Positions 45,584-56,992 of a stretch of 64,000 nt of DNA are shown in pieces. Position 1 is the first letter of the stretch. Each line of letters opens with the position of its first letter. Position numbers and translations under genes: made by a program. The stretch is from Coprinus comatus (Eukaryota > Basidiomycota > Agaricomycetes > Agaricales > Agaricaceae), in contig JAWPGT010000004.1 in the NCBI GenBank assembly GCA_034638255.1, positions 868,001-932,000 of the forward strand, in the 5' to 3' direction. The notes beneath the pieces are model-generated. The model worked only from the letters and a program-made list of their open reading frames with translations, had not been told where the DNA came from and ran no database searches.

Positions 45584-46258
45584 ATGCCTCTCTTCGACCT
45601 CCCTCCTCCCCCCAAAACTCCTCTCGCCAAATACAGACTCTTATCTCCCAATGCCGGAGTACACGTTTCACCTCTCGCTCTCGGTGCAATGAGTATTGGT
45701 GATAAATGGGGTGAATACATGGGTGCTATGGATAAAGAAGCTAGTTTCAAATTACTTGATGCATACTTTGATAATGGTGGAAACTTTATTGATACTGCTA
45801 ATAATTAGTAGGTCTAGTCCCTTTTAAAGCTTCATTTACACAAGACGACGTTAATTATATGCGTTTTTCTTCTAACAGTCAAGATGAAACCTCAGAACAA
45901 TTTATTGGTGAATGGGCTGAGAAGAGAGGGATTCGTGATCAATTATTTCTTGCAACCAAAGTCAGCATTCCGCCTTCATCCATCAACGTCAACTTGTACA
46001 TTACAATTCAACCTGACTTACCAAAAACAATAGTACAGTACATATTTTAAATGTCATGACCCTTCAATCAAGCAGAACGTCCTAACTGGTGGCAACAATG
46101 CGAAATCTCTTCACTTATCCATCGACGCATCTTTGAAGAAACTTCGTACATCATACATCGACTTGTTATATCTACACTGGTGGGATTGGGAGACTAGTAT
46201 TGAGGAAGTTATGCGCTCTTTGAATGTTCTTGTTAACCAAGGAAAAGTTCTTTACCTC
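45584..46258 (+). pseudogene. Aldo-keto reductase copy 2, 5' part
   Basis: Tandem paralogue of the gene at 43069. ATG 45584 (M-P-L-F-D-L-P-P-P-P-K-T-P-L-A-K-Y-R) is set by alignment with copy 1. An upstream in-frame ATG at 45536 also exists. The tetrad residues are present: N-F-I-D-T-A-N-N, Y-Q-D-E-T-S-E, Q-L-F-L-A-T-K, L-Y-L-H-W-W-D-W. The part ends at a normal donor (GTACGT at 46259) after G-K-V-L-Y-L. The intron that follows contains an entire 12.55-kb LTR retrotransposon. The second part resumes at 58872. Confidence 0.85.
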
Positions 46259-46295
46259 GTACGTTGTCTATCCTACTAACACAGACAAAATGGAA

Positions 46296-46300
46296 AGCTG
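46296..46300. repeat. Target-site duplication, left copy
   Basis: AGCTG immediately before the left LTR; the second copy is at 58852-58856 immediately after the right LTR. Confidence 0.9.
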
Positions 46301-46585
46301 TGGAAGCCGGGAGGCTACACTGGATGGGGGAGGACTTAAGGGGAGTGTGAAGTATGCTTACTGGTGGACGAGGGAGTCAACAGCCACAAGGTAAGTACTA
46401 TTTCTTTGAAGGATACTACGAGAGATAAGGCGCGCGCATAGGAGAAGGGGGGGAAGGTCGGGAGAAGTACGTAGTAAAGGACAGAGAGATGAGGTTGTTC
46501 TAAGATGGGCAGAGCCCATCTTATATATCAGTATTATTTCGATGACGTCGTTCGTAGAGGTGACGCAATGTGTAACTTGCTTACA
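46301..46585 (-). repeat. Left LTR (3' LTR of the minus-strand element)
   Basis: 285 bases, TGGAAGCCGG...TTGCTTACA, matching 58567-58851. The differences seen are mainly C/T or G/A: a C at ACTACGAG versus T, and three in the GCGCGCGCAT block, plus one C/G in GTACGTAG. Confidence 0.93.
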
Positions 46586-46840
46586 CTCGTCCCCCCTAAA
46601 AAACTTTTGTGTCCTCGTTGTTAGTGCGTTCGAAGTTTGAAAAAAAAGGAGAAAATGCGCAAAAATGTGACAAGCAGGAGAAAGAAAAAGGTATACATAA
46701 GTCTACAAATCCGCGCACGGGTGCATTAAAAAACCCAGTGGGAAAAAGCTACCGCGGGCAAGTTAGAAGAAAAATGAAAAGATAATGAAAAGGCTAGAAG
46801 TACACAGTCGTTAGCCTAGGGCATTGCTGCTTGGTGAGGG

Positions 46841-47146
46841 CTATTTATTCAGTGTAGTGTCTTTATTCTTTGCTTTACTTTTTTCTGCTTTTAAGCCCGC
46901 GAGAAAATGAGTTAGTGCCTCACAATTTTCGAGCTTGCTTCGAGGAAGCCACTCGTTTTCATAATCAGGATAGTCTCTCCATTTAACGAGGTAATGGTAA
47001 CCTCTTCCAATCTTAGTGCGTTTAATTATCTTTTCTATAAATGCATTTGTGAAACCATCTTCTCGTTGGATCGGTGCGGGAGGTGTGATGTCATCAGGAA
47101 AAAAAGAGGAATCTACATTGCACGTGAGAGCCTTGATTGTAGTCAT
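46841..47146 (-). pseudogene. Chromodomain end of the chromovirus Pol, separated by the nested insertion
   Basis: Open for 101 codons. Contains a chromodomain: F-I-E-K-I-I-K-R-T-K-I-G-R-G-Y-H-Y-L-V-K-W-R-D-Y-P with the aromatic cage residues (Tyr, Trp) and E-W-L-P-R-S-K-L. In chromoviruses this lies at the C-terminus of integrase and steers insertion to modified histones. Here it is about 5.9 kb from the integrase core. It ends with a Lys-rich tail 255 bases from the 3' LTR. Confidence 0.85.
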
Positions 47147-47170
47147 TGGATGATTGCATGCCCCCCTGTT

Positions 47171-47184
47171 TGATTGCGCATCAT
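47171..47184. repeat. Subterminal inverted repeat of the Plavaka element, left
   Basis: TGATTGCGCATCAT, identical in inverse orientation to 52984-52997. Neighbouring TGATTGC copies lie at about 47201 and GATTGC near 47151. Confidence 0.7.
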
Positions 47185-47434
47185 TGCGATGGCATCAAAC
47201 ATGATTGCTCAATCACGATCAATAATACACTCACTCAATACAATATAATCCTATTGTATCATTGTCCTTATTGTCCATATAGTACAATAAAGCCTAAGTG
47301 GCCGAAAGTAAAAAAAATTGGTTGGATATAAAAATATCCATTAATAAACTACTAATATTCATAATTGTAGCATATACTATCAAAAAAGAAAACAACAAAA
47401 ATTTTATTCGAAGTCCACCACCAAGTACAAACAA

Positions 47435-49490
47435 CTAATTGGTACCTCTAACTTGTTCTTCATTAGACCTACTAGTACTAGCGGTACTTGTAGCACCTGA
47501 AGTACCACTACCAGTACCACCAAGTCCCCTCTCAGCAAAGGCATCTTGTTGCCTACGAATTTCGGCACGCAAATCGGCACCAGTAATCGGCAAAGCCATT
47601 TGTTCTTCTGAAGTACCTACACCTGCATGAACTCTGCCAGTAATGATAAGTAATGTTAATTGTTCGGTGCATAATGACTTACTTTGCTTCATACAAAAGA
47701 GTCTTCTGAATCCGGCCGAGAAGATCGAGGTCAGCAGTATCACGAGAAACTTGACCGAATTCTTCGAGACACTTGATGTGGTTGATGTAGACACTTTCGT
47801 AGACCTTCGCCATGAAGTTCTTGAGTTTGCGAGTGCCCGTTAACCATTCATCAACACAGCATTCAATCTAGACATATATATCCATTAATGATGAAGTCAT
47901 AAAGAGATAAGTAAAAGAACTTACAGCTGTGAGTACCAAGGCTATGGTAGGTATAGGAATGGTCTTGAAGATGTCCTTGCCATGGACAATACCAATGTCC
48001 ATTGCATTGTTGAAGAAGAGGTCGCTGATGGTGTTGCCAATAAGATGATTCCAATATAAACCTGATCGAGGTTCCTTATAAACCTGCAGGTGTTAATTAT
48101 CAAGTTAGTAAATTGAACATAATACAAAAACAAAAACATACCTCGTAAGCATAACCAATCCCTCGTTTGAGCTCCTCAGCAAGGGCCCGGTTACGCTTGA
48201 TATCCCTTATATCTCCACCTGATTTGAAATTGTAATTGATTCTCGTTAAGGGAATGAGGTGCGCTTTGAGATCCCCACGTGTTTGCCAAGTGCGATAGCG
48301 AAGCTGATATGGTAGGATAACATTTATCAGTAGATATATGAGGAATAAAGTAACAGAAAACTCACAATGGTGGCGAGGTCAGGTGTGAGACGATAACCAG
48401 GCTCTGGTGCTCCAATTGCTTTGTTGGCGTATTCCCAGCTTTGTTGTACAAACTTCAAGTCTTCTGCGGCATTAGGGTATGCATTAACACCTGCGATGAA
48501 GGCCTTGAATTGGGAGTTGCCTTCACTGAGAAGTCGTTGCCCAACATCATCATAGTCACTGGCACGGGGCCTACCATCCCTCACCACTACTTTTTGAACT
48601 TCAAGGAATTCCAAGCTCATGCTAGGATGAAGTGAGGGTGTTGCTGAATGTACTGAGGAAGGGGGATCAGAGGGAGGAAGCACTGACGACGATGGTACCG
48701 AGATTGACTCTGCCAAGGGTTCAGGATTGTCATCCCAAGGTACAGACATAGCACGGAGAGCAGGAGAAGGTGACTGTGAAGGAGATCGGGACAATCGGCG
48801 GGACCAATGTCTTGACCGTGATCGACTATGAGAACTTCGATAGCGACGTCGAGACCTTGATCTGGTCCGAGACCGGTGACGACGAGGTGAGCGTGATTGA
48901 CTTCTGTGGTGACGATATCTATCTGAGGGAGATGAGTGGCGATAGCGAGCTAGGGATGAGTGATGGCTCCATGTCGGACCTGGTGATGACCGCCGACTTG
49001 AATGGTCATTGCTCACTGCAATACTTGCAGGCACACTCACTGGAATATGACTGTTCCGAGCCGGAAGTGCTTCCAGACTTCCATTGAATGATGAGGTAGC
49101 AGCAACAGAGGTGGGCAAAGTGACAGCTCTGGTACTGATCTAGTAGTTTTTTTTACGATAATCAGCCTTATCAGTATATTAGTCATGAGCTAGTAAAACA
49201 TACATTAATGTCAGCCCTTCGATGATCCTCGGTGACTTCCACGTCCTCACCATGACGTTCATTCTGACGCCTTTGGCGTTCTAACCGTTGCTGAGCAAGC
49301 TCGGTTGCCCTTATCTCTAACAAGTGTTGTTCTTCAGCTATAGAATTGATGCCAGAATCAGTATACAACTAGTAGATAATAAAATAATACATTACTTACC
49401 CAGCAATCTTAGTTTCTCAGAAGGGTTACGCCTACGACTGGGTCTACCACCCAAATCTTCTTCAACATTGGTGTTGCTTTCGGTGGACAT
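47435..49490 (-). CDS. DUF6532 protein with SR-rich region, passenger gene of the Plavaka element
   Basis: ATG 49490 starts M-S-T-E-S-N-T-N-V-E-E-D-L-G-G-R-P-S-R-R-R. Six or seven exons follow. Exon 2 is a charged helix likely to form a coiled coil (L-A-Q-Q-R-L-E-R-Q-R-R-Q-N-E-R). Exon 3 (48365 to about 49120) holds a long Arg/Ser-rich tract with many R-S, S-R and R-H pairs, similar to splicing-factor SR regions. The following exons contain the DUF6532 core: L-Y-W-N-H-L-I-G-N-T, I-P-I-P-T-I-A-L-V-L-T-A, then D-E-W-L-T-G-T-R-K, A-K-V-Y-E-S-V-Y-I-N-H-I-K-C-L-E. The tail is low complexity (G-G-T-G-S-G-T-S-G) and ends at TAA 47435. DUF6532 is widespread and expanded in agaricomycetes without a known function. 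No stop or frameshift was noticed. Confidence 0.7.
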
Positions 49491-49632
49491 TCTGTGAGAG
49501 GATGTTGTGGGAGGAAGAAAGGGAAAAAACGGAACACACCAGTTCCATACCAACGTAGCTTAAACATTGATCCCGGCTCCTCATTGACCCCTCCCCCTAT
49601 CGCAATCCATCAACTTGAAGTTGTATCCTGCA
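49491..49632. promoter_or_regulatory. Divergent promoter of the Plavaka element
   Basis: 142 bases separate the start codons of the DUF6532 gene (-) and the transposase (+). Both must be driven from here, which favours co-expression. No clear TATA box was seen. Confidence 0.5.
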
Positions 49633-52600
49633 ATGCCCGGTGGCAAAAGAAGACGCTTAGCTTCCTGTCGTTACTGTTATAAATACCTTGACAGTGAGAG
49701 GTCAGTTCAAAAACACATAGCTGCATCGAAACCATGCCTAGCAAAACAAAACTGGGAGGTTTTTGGGATTGGTACGAGTACGAGTAACCTGAGGGCCGGA
49801 GCTTCAGTTCCTAGACACAATGAAGCTGAAACAGAAAATCAAACCATCGAGCCCTGTTATGACGATAACCCATCAGCCTGGAAACGATATCGAACAGAAG
49901 ACGAACTCGACTCACCTCAGGACCCAATATTTGATGATAAACAGCATACAACAACGCGAAGAGGGACTGGAGAACTGCCATTGCGATACTATAGAAAGTT
50001 CCCAAAGCCTGCAGGAACTCCAATCTCCCAATCCAAGACCGTGTTTGAACAGTGGAAAGAAGAAGGCATTGGAAAAGGGGATCCGTTCGCTGATGAGTCG
50101 GAATGGGAGTTGGCTAACTGGTTAATCAAACATGTTGGTCAAAATGCAACGGAGGAGTTTCTTAAATTAAAAACAGTACATACCGATGGATAGATTCAAA
50201 CCAATTAACTATCTGACCACTACAATGCCCAAAGTCCCAGAACAAGTATACATTCAAGAATAAACCAGCCCTTTTACAGAAAATCGACAATCTACCCTGA
50301 GGTCCTACATGGTCATGTAATATCTTGACGGTTGAGGGGGATAAGCGAGGGCCAAATGGGGATTTGATGACTGAAGATCTCGAGTTTTGGTCAAGAGACC
50401 CTCTAGAATGCATTAGAATGTTGCTGGGTAATCCAATATTAAAGGAAAGCATGGCATACGTACCAGAAAAAGTATACACAGAAGCGACAGGCCAGGAAGA
50501 GGACCGTATTTATGATGAGATGTGGACTGCTGATTGGTGGTGGAAGGTACAGGTTCGTCAATTTAATTTCTTTGTTTATGGAGTCAATAAACGACTTACT
50601 ATATGATCCAAGGAATCACTACCGGAAGGAGCGACTGTAGCTCCACTGATCCTTGCATCGGACAAGACCAAGTTGTCCCAGTTTCAAGGAGACAAGAACG
50701 CCTGGCCAGTCTACCTTACACTAGGCAATATCTCCAAGGAGGTTAGGCGTAGGCACTCGGAAAGATCAACAGTACTTATCGGTTACTTACCTGTCCCGAA
50801 GTTTGATTGTTTCGACGAGAAAACCCGATCCGTTCAGAAGTATCGGTTCTTCCATTCGTGTATGAAGAAATTGTTGAAGTCGTTGGTTGAGGCAGCAAAT
50901 TCAGGTGTCCTGATGGTGTGTGCAGATGGCTGGATTCGGCACATATTCCCAATTCTATGCTCGTATGTGGCTGATTTTCCAGAACAATGCCTCGTGGCAT
51001 GTTGCAAAGAGTCGAGGTGCCCACGGTGCATTATCTTGGCAGAAGAAAGAGGGGATGGGTGTGTAGACGATGTGAGGGAGGTTAAAGAGACACTGAAGCT
51101 GCTAAAACAACACGAGTCAGGGAGAAATCCACCAAAGTTTGAAGAACTTGGCCTTCGACCAGTGTACACACCATTCTGGGAGGACCTTCCGCACTGCGAT
51201 ATTTTTACTTGCTTCACACCAGACTTGTTACATCAACTCCATAAAGGAGTATTTAAGGACCATCTAGTGGGTTGGTGTCAGCAGATAATGGGAGAAGCAA
51301 AGATGGACAAACGGTTCAAGTACGTTACTGATTTCCCAAAACTGCGCAACTTTCGAAACGGGATATCCTTCGTATCACAATGGACCGGAACTGAGCATAA
51401 GGAGATGGAGAGGGTGTTCGTAGGATTGTTACCGGGTAGTGGTATGAATGCAAAGGTGGTAAAGTCAGCACGTGCAATCCTCGACTTCGTTTACTACGCC
51501 TCCCTGACAAGTCACACGCATAGAAGTCTCACGCGTCTACGTGAAGCTCTCACATCTTTCCATCAACACAAAGATATTTTCATTGAAACGAACATTCGCA
51601 AACACTTCCAACTCCCCAAACTACATGCTTTATCACACTATGAAGATGCAATCCAGGCACTAGGAAGTGCTGATGGCTACAATACAGAATCCCCCGAGCG
51701 ACTCCACATCGACTTCGCCAAGGCTGCCTACCGTGCAAGTAACAAACGGGACTACATCATACAGATGACAGTCTGGCTACAGCGACAGGAAGCCATATGG
51801 TTGCGTGAGGCATATATTAAATGGCTAGATAGTCTACTGACACAGAAGTTGGCGGACTCGGATGGTCCTAATTCGGATGCTGAAGATCATGAAGATGGCG
51901 AAGTCAGTGACGAGGTAAACCAAGTAGCAACTTCGACGAACACCTACATAGTTGCCAAAACAACACCCCTACGGCATTGCTCTGTTTCCACCATCGAAAC
52001 AGTATTCGGTGCCACCCAATTTCTGTCCGCACTCACCATATACCTACAACATCATTTGCAGGCATCCTCTTCCATCCAAACTCCCAACATCCATGATGTC
52101 TTCTGTCTTTACCGGCAGGCGGATATTGTCGCATACCCTTCAAGGTATACTGGCTCTGTGCGTGTCCAACAGTGTATACGAACACAGCCTTTGAAGGAAG
52201 CTAGAGATCGGAAGGCGGCCATGCCGGGTGTCTTTGACACAGTACTAGTTATTGAGGATGTAGAAAGATACAAGCTGGGTAGTGGGCTTGAAGGTATGAT
52301 ATCATTTCAACCCTCACAAATCCTTCCAACAAGAATATATTATTGATCTTAATTGTTTGCTTAACAGGCTTACGCGCAGCTCGTATTCGAGTTGTGTTTG
52401 ATTTACCTTCTCATTTCGGGATTCTGCCACATCCTTTAGTGTATCTTGAATGGTACACTCCTTTTGGACCTCACGACACCAATACCAACTTCTACATCAT
52501 CAAACCGGCAATGTCAAGATCAGGAAACTTGCGACAAGTGACTATTCTACCTCTTTCTTATGTGGTTGATGCCTGCCACCTCATTCCTGTTATTCACGGC

Positions 52601-52711
52601 CGCGACCCTGATCCTCGTTGGACTCCATTCAATGCTCTGGATGTGGGAGAGAAATTCTTTTTTAACCACTACATTAATATGCGTATATTTACCTTGATTA
52701 AGTTGCCTTGA
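49633..52711 (+). pseudogene. Plavaka transposase, one in-frame stop
   Basis: ATG 49633 begins M-P-G-G-K-R-R-R-L-A-S. A C2H2 finger follows directly: C-R-Y-C-(12)-H-(5)-C (C-R-Y-C-Y-K-Y-L-D-S-...-K-H-I-A-A-S-K-P-C), as in fungal Plavaka proteins. Exon 1 ends at 50175. The next exon (from about 50235) has F-W-S-R-D-P-L-E-C-I-R-M-L-L-G-N-P and D-E-M-W-T-A-D-W-W-W. Exon 3 has the diagnostic A-S-D-K-T-K-L-S-Q-F-Q-G-D-K-N-A-W-P-V-Y, then P-D-L-L-H-Q-L-H-K-G-V-F-K-D-H, a Cys-rich C-C-K-E-S-R-C-P-R-C, and P-E-R-L-H-I-D-F-A-K. A last exon (52368-52711) gives Y-L-E-W-Y-T-P-F and a stop at 52709. A TGA at 50298-50300 interrupts exon 2, with the frame conserved on both sides. Otherwise complete, so inactivation looks recent. 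Confidence 0.85.
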
Positions 52712-52983
52712 ACTCAGTAGTAGTATAATTCAAACTAAATAAAGTTATTTTGTTTTAAACATCCGAGTACTATTAGTAGTACTAGAGTATGTGTGATTTA
52801 TTTGAAAACTACTAGTACTACTGACTTGGAGGTGCAAACTACTATAGTAATGATACTTGTACAATGTTATACTACAAAGTTGATATTGCAGGCATCATGG
52901 GAAAATTGATGGCAACAACCACATTGTGATCGTAGACATGCTTGATTGCAGTTGATTGTACGGCATTGCGCCCGCGTGCGACT

Positions 52984-52997
52984 ATGATGCGCAATCA
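52984..52997. repeat. Subterminal inverted repeat of the Plavaka element, right
   Basis: ATGATGCGCAATCA, the reverse complement of 47171-47184. Additional TTGATTG copies occur just inside (52941-52957). Confidence 0.7.
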
Positions 52998-53014
52998 GGT
53001 GATGGCTGGGTACT

Positions 53015-54991
53015 CTATTGACAATCCATACCATATGTAACAATGAAGCTGAGGCAGAGTGCAATATAACTGAACACCATTTCCTGATGGTTTCTTGAGG
53101 GGAATAACAAATCATCATTTTCTATGAATGGTCGCAAGAGTGATGCATGGTACTTCTTGTGTTCCATTCCACCGCGCACTGAAGTTACATTTAAGGTGAC
53201 TACAAAGTGTTCGGGATCTGTTTCAACAATAGGAAATGGACCATCATTTGCTGGTTGTAACTTTGTGCTTACAAGGCCTTTTACATTTTGTTCTTTAAGT
53301 CGAACTTCTGCTTTTATCATTGCTCGCCCACCAACGTGGAAAGGGAAGCGAGGATCTCTTGCTTTGTTCGCTTGGGCAGCTTGTGAAACTTTTGCCTATG
53401 CTAGATTATCATGTGCTGTGGATGTAATCGTTTGTAATCTTTGTAGTAGGTCTGTTGGACTATCGGACAGTGTCAGGTCCTTTGCTATAGGCGGAATGAT
53501 TCTTGGTGAGAATCCCATACGAAGTTGGAATCCTGACATTCCCGTTGATGCGTTTACAGTGTTCATCATTGTAAATCGTACTAGTGGTAGTGCTTGAACC
53601 CAACCCTGTTGGTTGCTGTTGATGTGATAGCGTAGGGCTTGTTTGAGAGTCTTGTTTGTACGTTCGCTTGCCCCATCTGTTTGAGGGTGAAAGATGGTGG
53701 ACATCTTTAGCTTTACATTCATTAGTTCATGTAGTTTCTTCCAGAATTTTGACATAAATAATTTATCCCTATCTGACACAATTTCTTCAGGTAGGCCATT
53801 TTCGCAGTACCAGTGGGTGAGGAATGCTTGTGCAATGTCCTCTGCTGTGTCAGTAGCTTTGGTTGGGATAAGCCAAATGTCTGCTCCAAGCCGGTCTGTT
53901 ATTGTGAGGATGGTATCGAAACCTTCTTCCTTTGGGAATGGACCAATGAAGTCCATTGCAATATTCATGAATCTTTGGTTTGGTGCTGCTAACGGGTGTA
54001 GTGGTCCGAATGGTTTGTTTGTTGATGTTTTGTTGCATTGGCATTCTGTGCAGGATGGAATATAGGTGTTTTCCAGATCTAGTCTCATTTTCGGCCAATA
54101 GTATGATTCTCTAAGTGCTGAGTATGTTTTATCAAAACCAAAGTGACCAAGCGCATCGTGAGCTAGGCCAAATAAGGTTTCTTGTATATTTCCAACTTTT
54201 GGAATTACCAAACGCCCATTATAGAATAGAAGATCGCCTATGAGGTTAAAATCCCTAAACGACTTAAGGTTTGACAACACCTTTCGGCAGAATTCATCGA
54301 CTTTGTAACCCTCGATGATGGAGGTTCTTAGCTCATCATCTGTATTAATCGTTAATATATTGTTGACGTCTACAATATCTTTGTCATGTGTTAGCGTGTG
54401 TGTCCATCGTAATGGAGCTTGTTGTGCTGCTTCTATAACTGAGCAGACCTGTATTTCCAGTTCATCTAAACAGTCATATGGTGATAAGCGTGTGGCCTCT
54501 GCTTCATAAGCACATTCTTTAAAATTCATGCGAGACAATGCATCTGCTGCCATATTGTCTTCTCCTTTAACGTAAACTATTTCAAAATCATACTGTTGCA
54601 AAAATTCCATCCAATGCGCCTGTCTTCTTGACAGGTGCTTTTGCATTTGGAAACATTCTAGTGTTCGGTGATCTGTGACTATTGTGAATGAGATGCCTAG
54701 TAGGTCAACTCGCCATTTTTCTAGTGCTCTTACTATTGCAAATAGTTCCTTTTCATGAACAGGGTAGTTCAGTTCAGCCTTTTTAAACGTTTTGGAGTCG
54801 AAGGCGACTGGTCTTGCAGTTTCCCAATCCTTGCCAAAGCTAAGGACTGCGCCACTTCTGATGTCCGAAGCATCTGTGGTGACAAATACTTTGTATTCTG
54901 GCATTAGGTTGTGGTCTATCGTTGTCAAGCAATCACTGCTTGTTACGATGCTTTTGATGGGTACCATTCCAACCTGGCCAATCATAGTCAC
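53015..54991 (-). pseudogene. Chromovirus RNase H and integrase region
   Basis: RNase H starts F-V-T-T-D-A-S-D-I-R-S-G-A-V-L-S, with A-F-D-S-K-T-F and the late V-T-D-H-R-T-L. Integrase has the zinc-binding H-D-A-L-G-H-F-G and C-T-E-C-Q-C pair, then the core M-D-F-I-G-P-F (Asp), V-S-D-R-D (Asp) and E-R-T-N-K-T-L (Glu). A TAG at 53396-53398 interrupts the frame after the core. The continuation (to about 53015) is the GPY/F-like region, H-K-K-Y-H-A-S-L-L-R-P-F. The Plavaka insertion follows. The link to the RT region at about 54960 is frameshifted with loss of a few codons. Confidence 0.9.
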
Positions 54992-56041
54992 ATTGTTTTT
55001 CCGTTAATTTATTAAGTATGTGAGTGTGTGTCGCTAAGTCGGGTAGAAAAGCAGCTAGGTACCGTACAAGTCCTAGGAACTTCCGGACATCTTTCGTGGA
55101 TTCCGGGACTGGCCAAGCTGTGATTTTATCAATCTTTCCTTGATCAGCCTCGATGCCGTTCTGGCTGATTGTGTGCCCCAAAAACTCTATTGAAGTTCGG
55201 AATAGCTTTGTTTTCTTTAGGTTACAATACAGTCCTGCGTTCTTGAGTGCAGTAAAAATAAGTCGGGCATTTCTTTCAAATTCTGGCACATCGTTTGCCC
55301 ATATAATAATATCATCAATATATACGTGACAAATCTTTCCAATGTATTCTCTTAGGGCATATTGATCCGTCTTTGGTGTATTGCTGGTGCATTTCGTAAG
55401 CCCATTGGCATAACACACCATTCAAATAATCCGAAGGGTGTTGTGACTGCCGTCAAGGGAATATCTGACGGGCGCATCTTTGTTTGGAAGAAGGCGTTTG
55501 TCATGTCTATGGATCCCCAGATCTTGCCTTTAGCACAATCTGCCAGGATATCATCTATTTGCAGTAATGGGTAATTGTCTGGGATAGTGTTCTTATTTAG
55601 TTGTCAGTAGTCATTTACCCAACGAGGTAAAGCATTTGGGTCAGCTTTTGGAATTATGAATGCTGGGGAGGCATGTTCCGATGATGAAGGTCTGATTCTG
55701 CCAGCGTCTAGATGTTGTTCAAGCAAGGTTTTCCAAGCTTGACGATATTTTCGTGGGGACTGGTATAATCTCGGTTTTATCTTTTGACTGTTGTCTCTTA
55801 GATTAATAGAAGCAGTGATTTCGTCCGGTAGTTGATTTGCATGTGGGATATCGGTGAATATATCTTTGAATTCATTTAGGACTTTTTGTTCTTTTTCTTT
55901 TCGGGCTTCTTCTGAAATAATAGATGTGATACGATTTCTTATTGCTGCTTGGACAACATGTGCTGCTACAAAACTTGAAGCATGTTTGTTGTCCATGAGC
56001 CATCTTTTGTGCTTTAATTCCACTTTGAGGTTTGTTAACAT
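54933..56041 (-). pseudogene. Chromovirus reverse transcriptase region
   Basis: Contains the polymerase landmarks in order: P-R-W-V-N-D-Y, then [27 protein letters not shown] and the active-site V-Y-I-D-D-I. Then L-G-H-T-I-S and F-L-G-L-V-R-Y-L. A TGA at 55604-55606 falls exactly after the W-V-N-D-Y motif, at the position that is nearly always Arg in this family. A one-base deletion near 55355 shifts the frame before Y-I-D-D. Confidence 0.9.
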
Positions 56042-56047
56042 TTCTTT

Positions 56048-56944
56048 TCAATATTTAAGTGTGGTGAGAACTCGTTCTTTATTTTTCATTCTCCGTTGTT
56101 TGGGACTTGTGTTTGGTATACGTTTTGGTGACTTGTTCGCTGAGTTATGGTTGTTGATAATTTCAATGTTCAAATATTGTTTCTTTTGTTTTACGTATAC
56201 AGTACTCTTTTCTGAGTCAATTACAATACCATTGCATTGTAGGAAAGGCATTCCTAGGATAATTGGTGCTGATAGATTCTTACAGACAATAGCGTTAATT
56301 GGGTGTGAGGTAAAGGTATCATCTATTGTGTTCGGCATAATAATAACATATTCATTTAAGTACTGTTCTTCTGACATTGCTCCATGTGTAAGGATTGGTT
56401 TCTTCAGGAGGTATCGCTTGAGGTTGAGTTTGTTCGCTAGTTGTTCATGAATAAGGACCATGCTGGCTCCGGAATCCAATAAAGTTCGTTCCTGTTGGGC
56501 ATTTGGACCTTTAGTAATGTTACACGTCCAGTACATTAGTGGAGAGGTCATACATTCATTCGACTCCATGCTTGTATCCGTGGCCTCCTCAATGGATGCC
56601 AGGATCGGTTCCAGTGATGAGTTACTACTTTCTGAGCTAGTGCTTGTGTTGGCGAGTACGGCAATGTTGGAAGTTATTGTCGCTGATGGAGTTGGTAATG
56701 GCATAGGAGGATGGGGTAAAAACCTTGCAGTGGTTACTGAAGCGATGGTTTGTATGTTGTTGTGGTGAGGGCACTTTGCTGGATGAGTGTATGTGATAGT
56801 TGGGTCAAGTTCACGACCTCGTAGAGTATTGAATTTGAGGACGTCGTCCTGTGATGGAACAGTGACCATCTTCTCTTCACCTCGTTTGCAAGGGTTGCGG
56901 CAATTTTTGGCGTGGTGTGTCTGTAGCGTTAATCTGCAAGCCAT
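56048..56944 (-). pseudogene. Chromovirus protease region
   Basis: Open for 298 codons. A retroviral-type aspartic protease motif L-L-D-S-G-A-S-M-V-L-I is followed by I-I-L-G-M-P-F-L. The start of the frame carries C-M-A-C-R-L-T-L-Q-T-H-H-A-K-N-C, a zinc-knuckle-like Cys/His cluster that belongs to the end of gag. Confidence 0.85.
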
Positions 56945-56992
56945 GCAACCTTTGTACCATTTTAAAATTTGCCATTCTTCATCCGTAAGTGG

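Larger units (their letters stand above)
47161..53007. mobile_element. Plavaka-type DNA transposon nested in the chromovirus
   Basis: About 5.8 kb inserted between integrase and chromodomain. Both ends contain the 14-base inverted core TGATTGCGCATCAT (47171-47184, complement at 52984-52997), set among further copies of TGATTGC/GCAATCA that act like subterminal repeats. Exact tips and a target duplication could not be fixed, so the bounds are approximate. It carries two genes transcribed away from each other: a DUF6532/SR-rich gene (-) and the transposase (+). Confidence 0.7.

Noticed and set aside
53124..53597. Plus-strand frame of 157 codons over the integrase
   Set aside because: Antisense shadow of the clearly recognisable minus-strand integrase.
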